This document shows, piece by piece, positions 12,701 through 21,872 of a stretch of 64,000 bases of DNA. Made by a program: the position numbers and the translations under genes. The notes beneath the pieces are model-generated. The model was given only the letters and a program-made list of their open reading frames with translations. It was not told the origin of the DNA and made no database searches. Each line of letters begins with the position of its first letter. Position 1 is the first letter of the stretch. The stretch is from contig JASANG010003505.1 of NCBI GenBank assembly GCA_030248215.1, forward strand, positions 1 to 64,000. Reading direction: 5' to 3'. The DNA is from Enoplolaimus lenunculus (taxonomy: Eukaryota; Nematoda; Enoplea; Enoplida; Thoracostomopsidae).

Positions 12701-14523
12701 ATGTTAATACTTAATATTACGAATTTTTGTTTAAACTTTAAAAAGGTTTTGCGTTCTGGTTTCGCGATAAATTTGTGCTTGAAGCCAAATATACGTATTT
12801 AACTGGTAAATCAAACTGTTACAGTCAAATAAGTTTTGTAAATGTCAGGCTTCATGATGTTTTAGCGTGACATGATGTTTTAGCGTGACATTCATCAAAA
12901 CATATTCGAAATGGTGACTAACGTTTGATAGTCCGAGGCTTTCGAAGGTTGTTTTAATATGGATATTTATATGCATTAAAAGATTATAATTTAAGTCATA
13001 ATTCAGCTATGCGTGACAGCTCAAATAACCTTTATAAAATGACGTTGGACAACTTTCGTTGCATGACTTATTATTTTGAGCATGAATAGCCTTCGTAGAT
13101 GAAAACAACTGAAGCCAATTTCAGAATCGTCCAGAAGACGCTGTTCAGGTCGGCTGTGTTGTGTCCGTTGGTACAGGCCGCATTCCTGACGTTCAAGTAA
13201 CTCATGATTGGGATCTTGCGCTTCCTGAAAACCCATGGGACGCAGTTAAGAAAGGATTCACAATACGGGATTTTGTTACGTTTCTTGTTGATCAGGTACT
13301 AAATCAATCCCTACTGAAAATTTCGTTCATGGAGTAATAAAAATTGCTGTGATGCATCATGTAATTTTGGCTTTAATGTTTCCGTATTAATCCGCATACT
13401 AGCGAAACTTGAAGATTTGGCAAAATAATCAAGTGTGTTTTTTGTTGCTAAGCGGCCTGAACAATATATAAATACTAAAAACTGTCCAATTTGTGTAACG
13501 TTTACGTAGCATTCTTTTGAACCTATGTACTGGATGGTTTTTTGCATTGAGGATGAAACATTAATAAATTGCAGATAATTATGTGTTTACAAAAAGTTGT
13601 CAGTAAATTCACTATGATACTGAGCAGTAAAAATGTTCAACTGGATATGGTCCGGTATACCAACTTTCAGCGTTCCTAGTTTTGGTTAAAATCACATTTG
13701 GGCAAAAAATTTGATGTTACAGTATTTACGTTGTATTGCCGAGTTGTGAGTTTGATAGCGAGGTCAATGAATCAAAGCATGTCATTGCTGTTTTGGAATG
13801 TTGACAGGCGACAAACTTGTACAAAAATACTTAGGGCACAATCTATAGATCAAATAAACTTGCAAAAAGTTAAATAAAGTTTTTGCGCTTTAGACGTCGT
13901 GTATGGACGTAGAATTTTATATATGTTTGGTCTCCTGGAATAGGCTCTTCTGTGGATTTTATCTAGAATCCATACATCTTCTGAATATCTACTGTCACGG
14001 ACAGAATTAAGGGCGCAGTAAACGTGTTTTTGTCTACAGTCGTTGAATTTTCTTTGCTCGCGATCAGTTGTAGCGTCTAAAGACGTCGTTGCAGTCGCGT
14101 TCTAAACCGCGTTTGTTAGCTCGTTGCAACCGATTGGAATTTTAAAACAAGACAATCGCGGCTGCAATCGTGTTTATGCTTGCCGTATCCACGATTCGTT
14201 CTAATTGCGCCTATGTAGTATTTATCTATCTATCTATCTACTGTTATTTGGAGAATGTTGCAAATGGCAGCCTCGTATATTGATTTTCTGACTTTGGTTG
14301 CTATTAGGTTTGCGCAACGGAGGGAGCACCGGTCGAACGGGCTCGTGCATGGTCCCACAGTTTATCAGCGCCGTATTATCGATTGTCGACACCGCTAAGT
14401 CAAGATCTTCCACTCGATACACGAGATGACCGCCTTGTTATTCAAATGTGTTGGGAAACATTTGAGTATATGCATTCGCAACACAAAGTTGTACAAGAAT
14501 TAATTGATTTGCTTGAATCGTAG
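754..14523 (+). CDS. PLA2G6-like: Calcium-independent phospholipase A2 (group VI, ankyrin-patatin)
   Basis: Hydrolyses fatty acyl esters of phospholipids without calcium; the family acts in membrane remodelling and on mitochondria. Exons read: 754-916, 1380-1464, 3604-3677, 3887-4016, 4345-4525, 5157-5389, 5814-5910, 6433-6651, 8019-8134, 8830-8948, 10502-10845, 11234-11339, 11569-11722, 12015-12136, 12523-12680, 13125-13295, 14308-14523 (stop TAG). All have GT-AG borders and the phases sum to 895 residues (human PLA2G6 is 806). Residues about 155-430 are ankyrin repeats ([41 protein letters not shown]). A proline-rich linker lies near 507-520. The patatin domain has the oxyanion motif DGGGIRG at 576-582, the nucleophile elbow GTSIG with Ser611 (GTSTG in human) and the catalytic Asp741 in [15 protein letters not shown] follows. 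Exon 3 could instead start at the AG before TGGAAG, but only the upstream AG keeps frame. ATG754 is the first in-frame start; TAA lies at 742. Intact and probably functional. Confidence 0.95.
1508..1904 (+). mobile_element. CCGG-rich hAT-like MITE (family C), copy 1
   Basis: Terminal inverted repeats begin CAGGGTGCAACCGGAATT and end in the complement, ...TTGCACCCTG. A perfect 8-bp target duplication ATACAAAT flanks it (1500-1507 and 1905-1912), the size typical of hAT transposons. Both ends are made of CCGGAA/TTCCGG blocks; the middle is AT-rich. It lies in intron 2 of the iPLA2 gene. A 65-codon open frame inside is probably chance, since other copies do not keep it. Confidence 0.85.
1929..2282 (-). 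mobile_element. CCGG-rich hAT-like MITE (family C), copy 2
   Basis: The same element as the neighbour at 1508-1904, in the opposite orientation, 24 bp away. It has its own target duplication (TTGAATAC at 1921-1928, GTGAATAC at 2283-2290), so it is a separate insertion and not an inverted duplication. Together the two can fold into a hairpin of about 350 bp in the iPLA2 pre-mRNA. Confidence 0.85.
3129..3479. mobile_element. Family C element, diverged copy
   Basis: Begins CAGGGTGCAAGCGATTCC and ends GCTTTGCACCCTG, with TTCCGATT blocks in place of TTCCGG near the ends. It lies in iPLA2 intron 2. The outer 9 bp match the family C terminus; the interior is diverged. A shorter decayed relative lies at about 5925-6030 in intron 7. 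Confidence 0.65.
8295..8685 (+). mobile_element. Family C element in iPLA2 intron 9
   Basis: It starts at TGCAACCGAAATTACAA and ends GGTTGCACCCTG. TTCTCAA flanks both sides, which fits an 8-bp target duplication with the first few terminal bases lost. The interior resembles the pair at 1508-2282, including GTGAAATACC and a segment near AATCCACC. Confidence 0.7.
9715..9780 (+). other. tRNA-like segment (possible SINE head)
   Basis: GGTATGCGTAGCATGCTCGCC resembles a polymerase III A box, and GGATTTCGACC, about 35 bases further on, resembles a B box. A full cloverleaf could not be drawn, so it is not called as a tRNA gene. It lies in iPLA2 intron 10. Confidence 0.25.
9921..10393. mobile_element. 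Family C2 (GGATATCCGG) hAT-like element
   Basis: Begins CAGGGTGCGATCGGATATCC and ends in TGTCGCACC, with TTTTAT on both sides. The ends carry GGATATCCGG and GGTTCCGGTATCC blocks, which mark a subfamily distinct from the CCGGAATT copies. It lies in iPLA2 intron 10, about 110 bp before the lipase-domain exon. Confidence 0.7.
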
Positions 14524-14552
14524 TGCTATCTCTACATAACATTATAGTGCAT

Positions 14553-14768
14553 ATCGTAGTGACCCTAATAAGGGGGTCTTGATTTTTAGTTTGGTCAACC
14601 ACCATAATTTTTATTATATCTGGAATAAAGATAAACTAATATGGCAATCAACAAAATTATTTCGAGGCAAACCTATTCTGCCCGAATTTTGTAACCGAAT
14701 AACAGGGAGGGTACCCTTTGGAGAGGCAAATTAAATTTCGGTCAGTTATTGTTCGGGTCACTACAGTA
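14553..14768. mobile_element. TA-flanked inverted-repeat element (family E), short copy
   Basis: Begins CGTAGTGACCCTAATAAG and ends GGGTCACTACAGTA, the terminal repeat shared with the longer copies at 30767, 45545 and 52924. This copy starts 30 bases after the iPLA2 stop codon and is about half length. It holds an AATAAA at 14624-14629, the first after the stop codon, so it may supply the poly(A) signal. Confidence 0.7.
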
Positions 14769-16120
14769 GTTAAATATACTTATACTTCGACGCCAATGTG
14801 TGCGTTGACTTTGCAGGTGTTACATGCTTTATTTCTTTAACGCTTGTCACATGATAATCTTGTGCAAATTTCTACAGCGACAACTGGTAACTGCAGTTTG
14901 CACATTTAAGTTTTCGCAGCGAACACGTGCAGGTTCAACTACTTCTTGCATGTGCAAGTTGCAGTTGCTTATTTTCGCTACAAAAACTTGTACCAGTTAA
15001 TATGACTTTATTCTTGTAACCGTAGGCTACTGTGATTTCGCTTATTTTTATAGAATCGAATTGTAGTTTACTATAAAACGTATTGTATTTTTCTTGGTGT
15101 TGTATGTGCATTGATGTATGTTTGTACTCGTACAGTCTATTGCGCTTTGGCCGAAATACGACTGCATTGAGTGATATTTCAACTCCATTATTGACGCCAG
15201 TTGTGTTGCGGAGCGAAACGCTGAAACACTTGAGTTGACTTAGTCCTAGTGCATCGCGTCATTCATTGTTTTAGGACCTAACTTTTAGTTTTGTTGATAT
15301 CCATAGATCAGTAATTAGTATTTGGTTGATTGTTCATTTTCTCTGTATAATGTGGAATAAGAAAAACATTTTTTGCAAAAACACAGCATTTGCTAATTTG
15401 CAAACAGAGCTTTTAATAAGTGAGTGAGTAACCCGTTAAGTGCAACAGTATGTCATTGTTATTATTATTATTATTATTATAATTATTATTATTATTATTA
15501 TTATTATATTTTCCAATGCATAAGTTGTATTCTGGTTATTGTGTTTCGCTAATAGTGGTAAACACGGGTTTCTAAATATTCCTTAACGCTGCAAAATACA
15601 TACATAACTTTATTGGTACCAATCCATAGTAACGTTTGCAGTGAGCTCTGGTGATGTTATTATACGTATCAATAATTTATACCATGTCATATGTTGCTAT
15701 CATGGCTTGGGTTTGCTTGTAGAATAAAACAATAAATGCAACAGCGGGAACAAGTAGCATATAGCATTATGTATATACCGCGAGATGAAAGCAGAACTAC
15801 GTCATGTTGTGTACTTGTAATAAGCGAAAAATTCAGTGCTTGAAGAATATTACACGTATGCGCAGTATAAAATTTCCACAGAGAATGATAACTCCTTTGG
15901 ACTCAAGTGTCAAGCTCATATTGTCGAGCGGCGTTTATGGTTGCCGAAGTTTTTTTGGGGTGGTGCTTGACATGTATTTTTGGTAGTTCGGGTGGTACTT
16001 TTTCAGTTTTCCTTCTAAAATCACTTGTACAAATCGTGTTGCTCACGCTGTAGCACCCACCGTTCCAACCCGATTACCTGTGACCTCTCTTCTCGTATGG
16101 TGACGGTAATCGCCTTTTAT
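14769..16120. other. Intergenic DNA, low-complexity tracts
   Basis: No convincing gene. A pair of short inverted repeats (AACTGGTAACTGCAG near 14883, TTGTACCAGTT near 14990) suggests a decayed foldback element. An imperfect (ATT)n microsatellite lies at about 15460-15508, and an ATCT run lies within the last iPLA2 intron at 14222-14240. Confidence 0.5.
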
Positions 16121-16128
16121 ACGACAGC

Positions 16129-16568
16129 CAGGGTGCGACTGGATATCGGGTTCCGGTGTAATATCCGGCAAAAACGGATATCCGGTTCCGGTATCCGGTA
16201 TAAACCTACCAGATATTTACGATTGTGGTGCCGAATAGCATAAAACTGTTTTCATAGGTGATCGTCAATAATATCGTGCTGCGATTACATTTCTGTGCCA
16301 GCCAAGAAGTTTAAGTTTTGATATGTTTTCAGCTACTTTTAACTTATGCAAGCGAGCGGGAGATAAACGCATTTTTGCACTAAATAATTTCAGTTTATCC
16401 GCTGCAATTATCAACTCTATAACAGACGAAAAATTTGAGCACGCTAAAAATACTGCGAAAAAATAAATTATATTAACATATGCAATATTTGGTATCCGGT
16501 TCCTGTTCCGGTAAGAAATTTAATATCCGTATGTGGCATCCGGCAAATTATTATCCCGTCGCACCCTG
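16129..16568. mobile_element. Family C2 hAT-like element with perfect target duplication
   Basis: Begins CAGGGTGCGACTGGATATC and ends CCCGTCGCACCCTG. It is flanked by identical 8-bp copies of ACGACAGC (16121-16128 and 16569-16576), which fixes the boundaries and supports a hAT origin. Terminal blocks are GGTTCCGG and GGTATCCGG. No transposase is encoded. Confidence 0.9.
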
Positions 16569-17237
16569 ACGACAGCCTAGGCGTTCGAATTATAGCAAGA
16601 AATAGTAGGATGCCAGATGAAATACAAAATACAATGCGGAACGAGTTGTCAAGCTTGAAATTTTCAAATTGGAAGCATGCCATCTTTAACACAGAAATAT
16701 TTGTCACAGCGACGCGAAAGCAAAACATTTTGAATAAGTGAGAAAAAGGTTTAAAATTGTAATACATGAATACGGCACAAGAAGCTACAATTTTTCCAAC
16801 TTTTTTCAATTGTGGCACAACTTGATTAGTTTAATGGTGGGCTTCCTGGTTTCAATCCAATAGTCTGAAGTGTATTACATCAACGTAGCTTTAACTGTTA
16901 GATCGATATTGTAAGAAAAACTCAAGTTGTACGTTAGTAGGAACATTGTGCACTTGAATATTTTCAGAATATTCTTTATCAAGAACAATTATACTGTTAA
17001 GGTGTTTTAGTTGCGTAACTGTGATCTGCTGAATGATTTTTTATATTTTTAACCTTTTGTGCATTAATGCATTTGATTTGTATGATGGAAAGGTTTGATG
17101 TGCGCTAAGCCGATCCTTTGTATGAGTTGAAAATTTATAACGTTTATTTGTTCGTGATGTTACAAATGGTAAAACAGCATAATTTAACAACAGTTTTAAG
17201 TCTTGTTTGCAATGGTTCCATGCAAAAACTTGCCTAC

Positions 17238-17361
17238 CTTGGTCAAAAATCTGACCATTCTTGCGACCTCCTGGCTCGAAGCTGATAATATGTGCTTCAA
17301 CGGACTGCGAAAACTGTAGTGTTGTACTTTCAACATAGTAAAGGTGTCGTTGGTCGTTCAT
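17238..17361 (-). CDS. Unrecognised possible first exon
   Basis: An open frame starts with ATG at 17359-17361 and reads MNDQRHLYYVES..., followed after about 41 codons by a GTAGGC donor-like site near 17237. The opening LYY...F...V pattern loosely recalls alanyl-tRNA editing (AlaX/AARSD1) proteins, but the expected GGGQP and HxxxH motifs were not found on this strand down to 14.5 kb. It may equally be a chance frame: several noncoding frames of this length occur in the window. Confidence 0.15.
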
Positions 17362-19404
17362 ATTTCGAGTGGAGCAACTGATTGGCTGGATAATTGCTAC
17401 AAAAAACTAGCTATAGCTTACATTGTGAATAAAGAATTTTGGCGGTGACAAAAAGGTTACGTAACTTCAGTGTACATAAATGCTATTACGACTGTTTTCT
17501 CGTTTCTTGAACGCTTTAAACAATATTTGCATTTTTGTGTCGTGTTTGTATTTCTGTTTGATCTCAGAAACCGAAATGTTACACTTTACTAGTATTTCTG
17601 TTCGCTAAGGATTTTGTTCGTTGTAGTGCTGTGCACCGAAAAATTGTGTCATCAGTAATGTAATATTTTCGATCATATTTAGATTACAACACAATTGTAC
17701 AACGTTTAGCTGAAATCTGAAATGTTGCTGCCTACTGTTACCATCATGGTCAATAATGTTAACATTGGATCACTTAAATTAAAACTACTTTGGTTGCAGT
17801 TGCATGCTAGACAGTTCGTGTGTTGAGATAAAGCACTTTAGATAATCTGGGTTTCATTGCCTTTGAGAAAAATATAGTGAAATGTTTCACTCTAGTATAT
17901 ATAAATATTTTTTGACAATAATAAAATAGTAATGTAATAGTTAAATCATCTGAGATTTTCTCAACGATCAAGTCAGGATTTTGAAAAGTAAAAGTTTTAT
18001 AGTTAGGTTCAACATATATGAAGTTTAGGTTTCTGTTTTGTTTGTTTGTAATAGCTACGAGTTGTGCCTACAGTTTCACAATGGATAAGGAGCAAAATGT
18101 CAGAAATAATTAGGTGTATGTAATCCGGACACAGTGTATTTAACTAAACTTCTAAGCCCAAACGAGTCGAGTTGACACTTGAAACTTTCACGGCAACGCC
18201 CTTGTTCATTGTATATAAATAAATTTACAAGGCTACCGCCCCCTAAACCACTGAGATTTCGAGGGACCCTAAGCAGGATGGGAGCTGCGACCTCCAAGCC
18301 CGGCACTAAGCTATTCTCACCTCACATTAAAAGCGCCGAAAACGCAGTTATATACTTAATGGAAGTTTTAGCTGATCCAGTATATAAAAAGAATATAATC
18401 CCAAACTGGGGGCAGTTAACACGTGAAGCCCCCTTCCCCTGGCTATGCTTCTGTTATTGTGTATAGATATATTTATACGTAAGCAGGCGTGTTTTGATCG
18501 CTGGTTTGCCTACGCTACACTCCTGCGCGGTGTGGTCCTGGGATCGCGGGACGGTCCTCAGCGTTTGGGCCAATATTTTTATCATTAAACGTTTCGTCGT
18601 ATCAACTGCATTAAGGTAGAGTGGGTCGCAATATTATGCATAGATATGACATATAAAAAGTTTAGCGATGCGGTACACAATCTTCTGTTAAAGCTTATGA
18701 AATACAAGTGAACTTGTAAGTAGTTTAGTTGGCGAATATTTTACAACGAGGTCGTTTCTTGTTGTCTTACGGAGTCCATAATGATTGGTATATCTTTTGC
18801 TGAAAATATAGGCGATATACCGTAAAAATGCTTGATCCGGTCTGCCGGTCAAAGATATCTTTGGCCGCCAGTCGGCCAGTAGAAAAAGTGTCAGCTGCAC
18901 AATAGTCCGTTGTACCTGATTCCGTAATTTATAAATTTTCACTTAACTGTATTATGGTGCTGCTTCATCTGAAAGGCAATAAGTAAACATGTTTTATCAA
19001 CAACGACCTGTATTGACCCGAACTAAAGAGTGGTGTGGTAATAAGAGGTTGTCCTCGTTTTGAGTCTGAATCCGCAGGAGTCTGTATACTTACTTCTAAT
19101 TAGAGTACTAGGCTCCTTCAAAGAGACCAAAGCAGAAGAATGGCCTAGACTGCTCAAATATGTTACACTGAGACTACCCGCATAAAAGCAGACCGTCTGT
19201 TTTTCAGACAGCACAGTACAATTTTTCTTGCGTGAAATGTGTACTATTGCATCTTAAATAAATTGAAAATTAAAATTGATGTTGCTTTATTGGTTTGGGC
19301 GGTTGCATATTTCGAGGCGATTAGTTGTGTTATAACCAAAAAATCGGTATGTTTAGATAGGATTGTAATTAACGCCATGTTTGAAAATTTCGTTTTACCA
19401 GCAT
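17362..19404. other. Intergenic DNA without a recognised gene
   Basis: AT-rich sequence with short chance frames. No conserved domain, RNA gene or terminal inverted repeat was recognised. A somewhat GC-richer patch lies near 18230-18320 and 18480-18570. Confidence 0.4.
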
Positions 19405-19778
19405 AAAGGGTGTAAACGGATAGTAAATATAACGGAAATGGATAGTCATCGAAATAACGGAAATGGAAAACTGATATTGACGCGCATTGAAGTATATAAG
19501 TTTCAAAGATGTTTTATTTGTCGGCCAACACATTTGAGGCGTGGTGTACCGAGAAATTGGGAAGGCCTTTATAATAACATGGGCCAAAAGTTTTAAGATT
19601 ATGGATGAATTTTGCATTTTATTTCAATCAAAGAATTGCAGCGTATTTGTAATGGAAAATTGTGCGATATGTACGCGATTTACAGCTAGTTTTGAACTTA
19701 AAAATAGGGGTTCCGTTACTACTATAACAGAAACTGATACCGTTTTTTACCGGAAACGGATATCCGGTAACACCTACA
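19405..19778. mobile_element. Family C3 (AACGGAAA) hAT-like element
   Basis: Begins AAAGGGTGTAAACGG and ends ATCCGGTAACACC, flanked by ACCAGCAT at 19397-19404 and 19779-19786. The ends are AACGGAAATGG/ACGGATATCC blocks, a third variant of the CAGGGTG family. Related copies are at 40615, 56150, 62863 and the right edge of the window. Confidence 0.75.
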
Positions 19779-20175
19779 ACCAGCATAGCTCTATGTAGGG
19801 AAGCCTATTGAAGCTCTTGTTTACGAGTACTTTCGCCAATGTATACAACAGGACCGTAACAGTAGGACGCATATTCTTAAGCCTAAAGCGTTAAAAATAG
19901 TTTAAACCTAAGCCTAATCAAAAATAGGCAAAAGCTTATTCTATTGCAGTCCGGCAGAAAAACGTTCTTCCTTTGATCATTAATTTATACATGGGCCGTA
20001 ATTTTTGCCGTTGGTTTATCCGCGGGTAAAAGATTTTCAAAGCGCGTGTAACTATTTTTCATTCTTTACCCATCGAGTAACAAACGACACTAGTGACATT
20101 TTTCGTATTTTATAAATATTTCGTTCATGAAGCTGATGGGGACGTTCGGTCCATGTGACTTTAACGGGCGTTCAG

Positions 20176-20716
20176 CAGGGTACAACCGGAGGTCTGCCTC
20201 CGTTTTCGGCTGCGGCATAAAATCGGCCTACGGCTCCGGTAGAATTTTTGCCAAAGGTTCCGGTTATTTCGGTAATAAAATTTTGCATAATTTTGCAAAA
20301 TTTAACTGTTTAGCGCGTTTCGTTTTACTTTTGTCACAATTTTCAGGAAAGAACTTCCGAAATTTCGCAGAAAATTAGCGTAAAGCCAAACAACTTAACA
20401 ACATATTGGAGATATTAGCTAAAATTAACTAATTAACCATCATTGTTACTACCTGATTTCGTCTCAGGTCCGGCTCCGGCAAGTTTCGGCCCATGTAAAG
20501 ATTAGAGGCGGAGCGTTTTTCTGTGGAGCTAGAATAGGATAAGATTAATGTTTGGACTAATTTTTTGGCTTGGCTTACGCTTAGGAATAAACTCATTCTT
20601 AGGCTTAGGCTTACGTATAGGAATAAGCTTATAATACTGTTCCGCCCCTGTTCTTTCCATTGGCACAAGTTTCGATAACTTCCGGCTCCGGTATTTTTAC
20701 CTCCGGTTGCGCCCTG
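20176..20716. mobile_element. Family C element nested in family A
   Basis: Begins CAGGGTACAACCGGAGG and ends CCGGTTGCGCCCTG. The flanks GCGTTCAG (20168-20175) and GCGTCCAG (20717-20724) match at 7 of 8 positions, a target duplication made inside the terminus of a family A copy. It is interrupted by a family B copy at 20488-20664. Confidence 0.8.
20488..20664 (-). mobile_element. TTAGGC-bearing hAT-like MITE family B, nested
   Basis: Begins GGCCCATGTAAAGATTAG and ends CTGTTCTTTCCATTGGC, with AAGTTTCG duplicated on both sides of the insertion. The interior holds GGCTTAGG repeats. It is the innermost, and therefore youngest, of three nested elements. Confidence 0.7.
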
Positions 20717-20984
20717 GCGTCCAGGTTTCTCTTGGGTCCATAAAAGGGTTAGATTTAGATTCTAGATTATATTTTTTGCTTAGATTGAGGCTTTAGGCTT
20801 AGGAACACATTTTGCAACGCTTATATGCTTAGTCTTAGGAATACGTTTAATCTACGGTTACGCCCCTTAAAGTAACATTGGCAGGACCTTCACTCCTCTC
20901 ATTGGTCCTAGAACATTTTTAAACTTTCAATGAAAAATTTGTAACTTTCGACACTTTTTCTGAAAAATGTTAAAAAATTTTCCG

Positions 20985-21370
20985 CTGCACTAGTAAACTA
21001 AATATATTATTTATTAAGGTTAGGCACAGGCTAGCTGGCTCAAGTTTAGGTTAGACGTACGCCTAGACATAAATATAGACGTAGATTTATTCAAAGATTT
21101 AAGCGTACGCGTTGGCTTTGGCTTAGGAGTAGGTTTAGGCTTAGGCATAATTTATAGGCTTTAACGCTTAGGCTTCGGGTATAGTATAAACATACAATTA
21201 GTATTAGGTGCAGGCTTAGGCTAACCCTTAGAGCCTCAACCTTTAGCCTTGAAAGCTTATATACTTAAGCTTATATTTAGGCCTACACACAAATTTAGGT
21301 GAAAGTTTATGCTTACGCCTGTCCATGGGCTCCGGTTTAGGCCTAAGCTCCCTTTTAGACGTATAAGTAT
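20985..21370. repeat. Degenerate TTAGGC tract
   Basis: About 380 bp of irregular TTAGGC, TTAGGTTTAGGC, CTTATATTTAGGCC and similar words on this strand. No clear family A or B terminus bounds it. It may be a decayed element with a long array, or an interstitial telomere-like block. Confidence 0.6.
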
Positions 21371-21621
21371 TACGAACCTGATACCTCATTCCAAAAACCA
21401 AAACCTACCTGTGACCATATCCCAAAATCTTCAAATTCAGTTTATAGGAAAGTGATTAAATTTTGGTCGGGCAATGTAGGTTAATATAGGCCAATAGGTC
21501 AATCAAAATTTCCAGGAAAAAGAGCTAATTTAGCTGAATTCAAATGTGTCGACATTACACGCGTCGACTTTACAAATAACGCATGTCCATTTTGAAAAAT
21601 TACTTATTCAATGATGAAAAG

Positions 21622-21810
21622 GGCCAATGTTACTTTTAGGGCCGTAACGGTAGATTAAGCGTTTTCCTAAGCCTAAGCCTTAGCGTTGGAAAAGCGTATA
21701 GCTAAGCCTAAGCCTAAGCCTAATCCTAAACAAAAAATGTAGTCTAGAATGTAGCCTACTATTTTACTGACCCTCCAGAAACCGGGACGGCCCTAACAGT
21801 AACATGGACC
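21622..21810 (+). mobile_element. TTAGGC-bearing hAT-like MITE family A
   Basis: Begins GGCCAATGTTACTTTTAGG and ends GGCCCTAACAGTAACATGGACC. The interior has CCTAAGCCTAAGCC runs in two blocks separated by a unique spacer. It ends about 60 bp upstream of the acid phosphatase start codon, so it lies in the promoter region of that gene. Confidence 0.8.
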
Positions 21811-21872
21811 ATGGACAAGTATATATTTGAGGAAGCATGTTTTAACTATTAAACTTCGAACCGATAACAGAT

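Larger units (their letters stand above)
20148..20882. mobile_element. TTAGGC-bearing hAT-like MITE family A, with two nested insertions
   Basis: The left end (GGTCCATGTGACTTTAACG, 20148) and right end (...CCCCTTAAAGTAACATTGGC, to 20882) are the terminal repeats of family A. A family C element interrupts it (20176-20716), and a family B element sits inside that. The surviving family A interior (20717-20882) carries GCTTAGG-type repeats, followed by the usual ATTAAGCGTATTCC-like subterminal block on the opposite strand. Confidence 0.75.

Noticed and set aside
20985-21370. True chromosome end
   Set aside because: The TTAGGC words are irregular, flanked on both sides by genic DNA and single-copy sequence, so this is interstitial.
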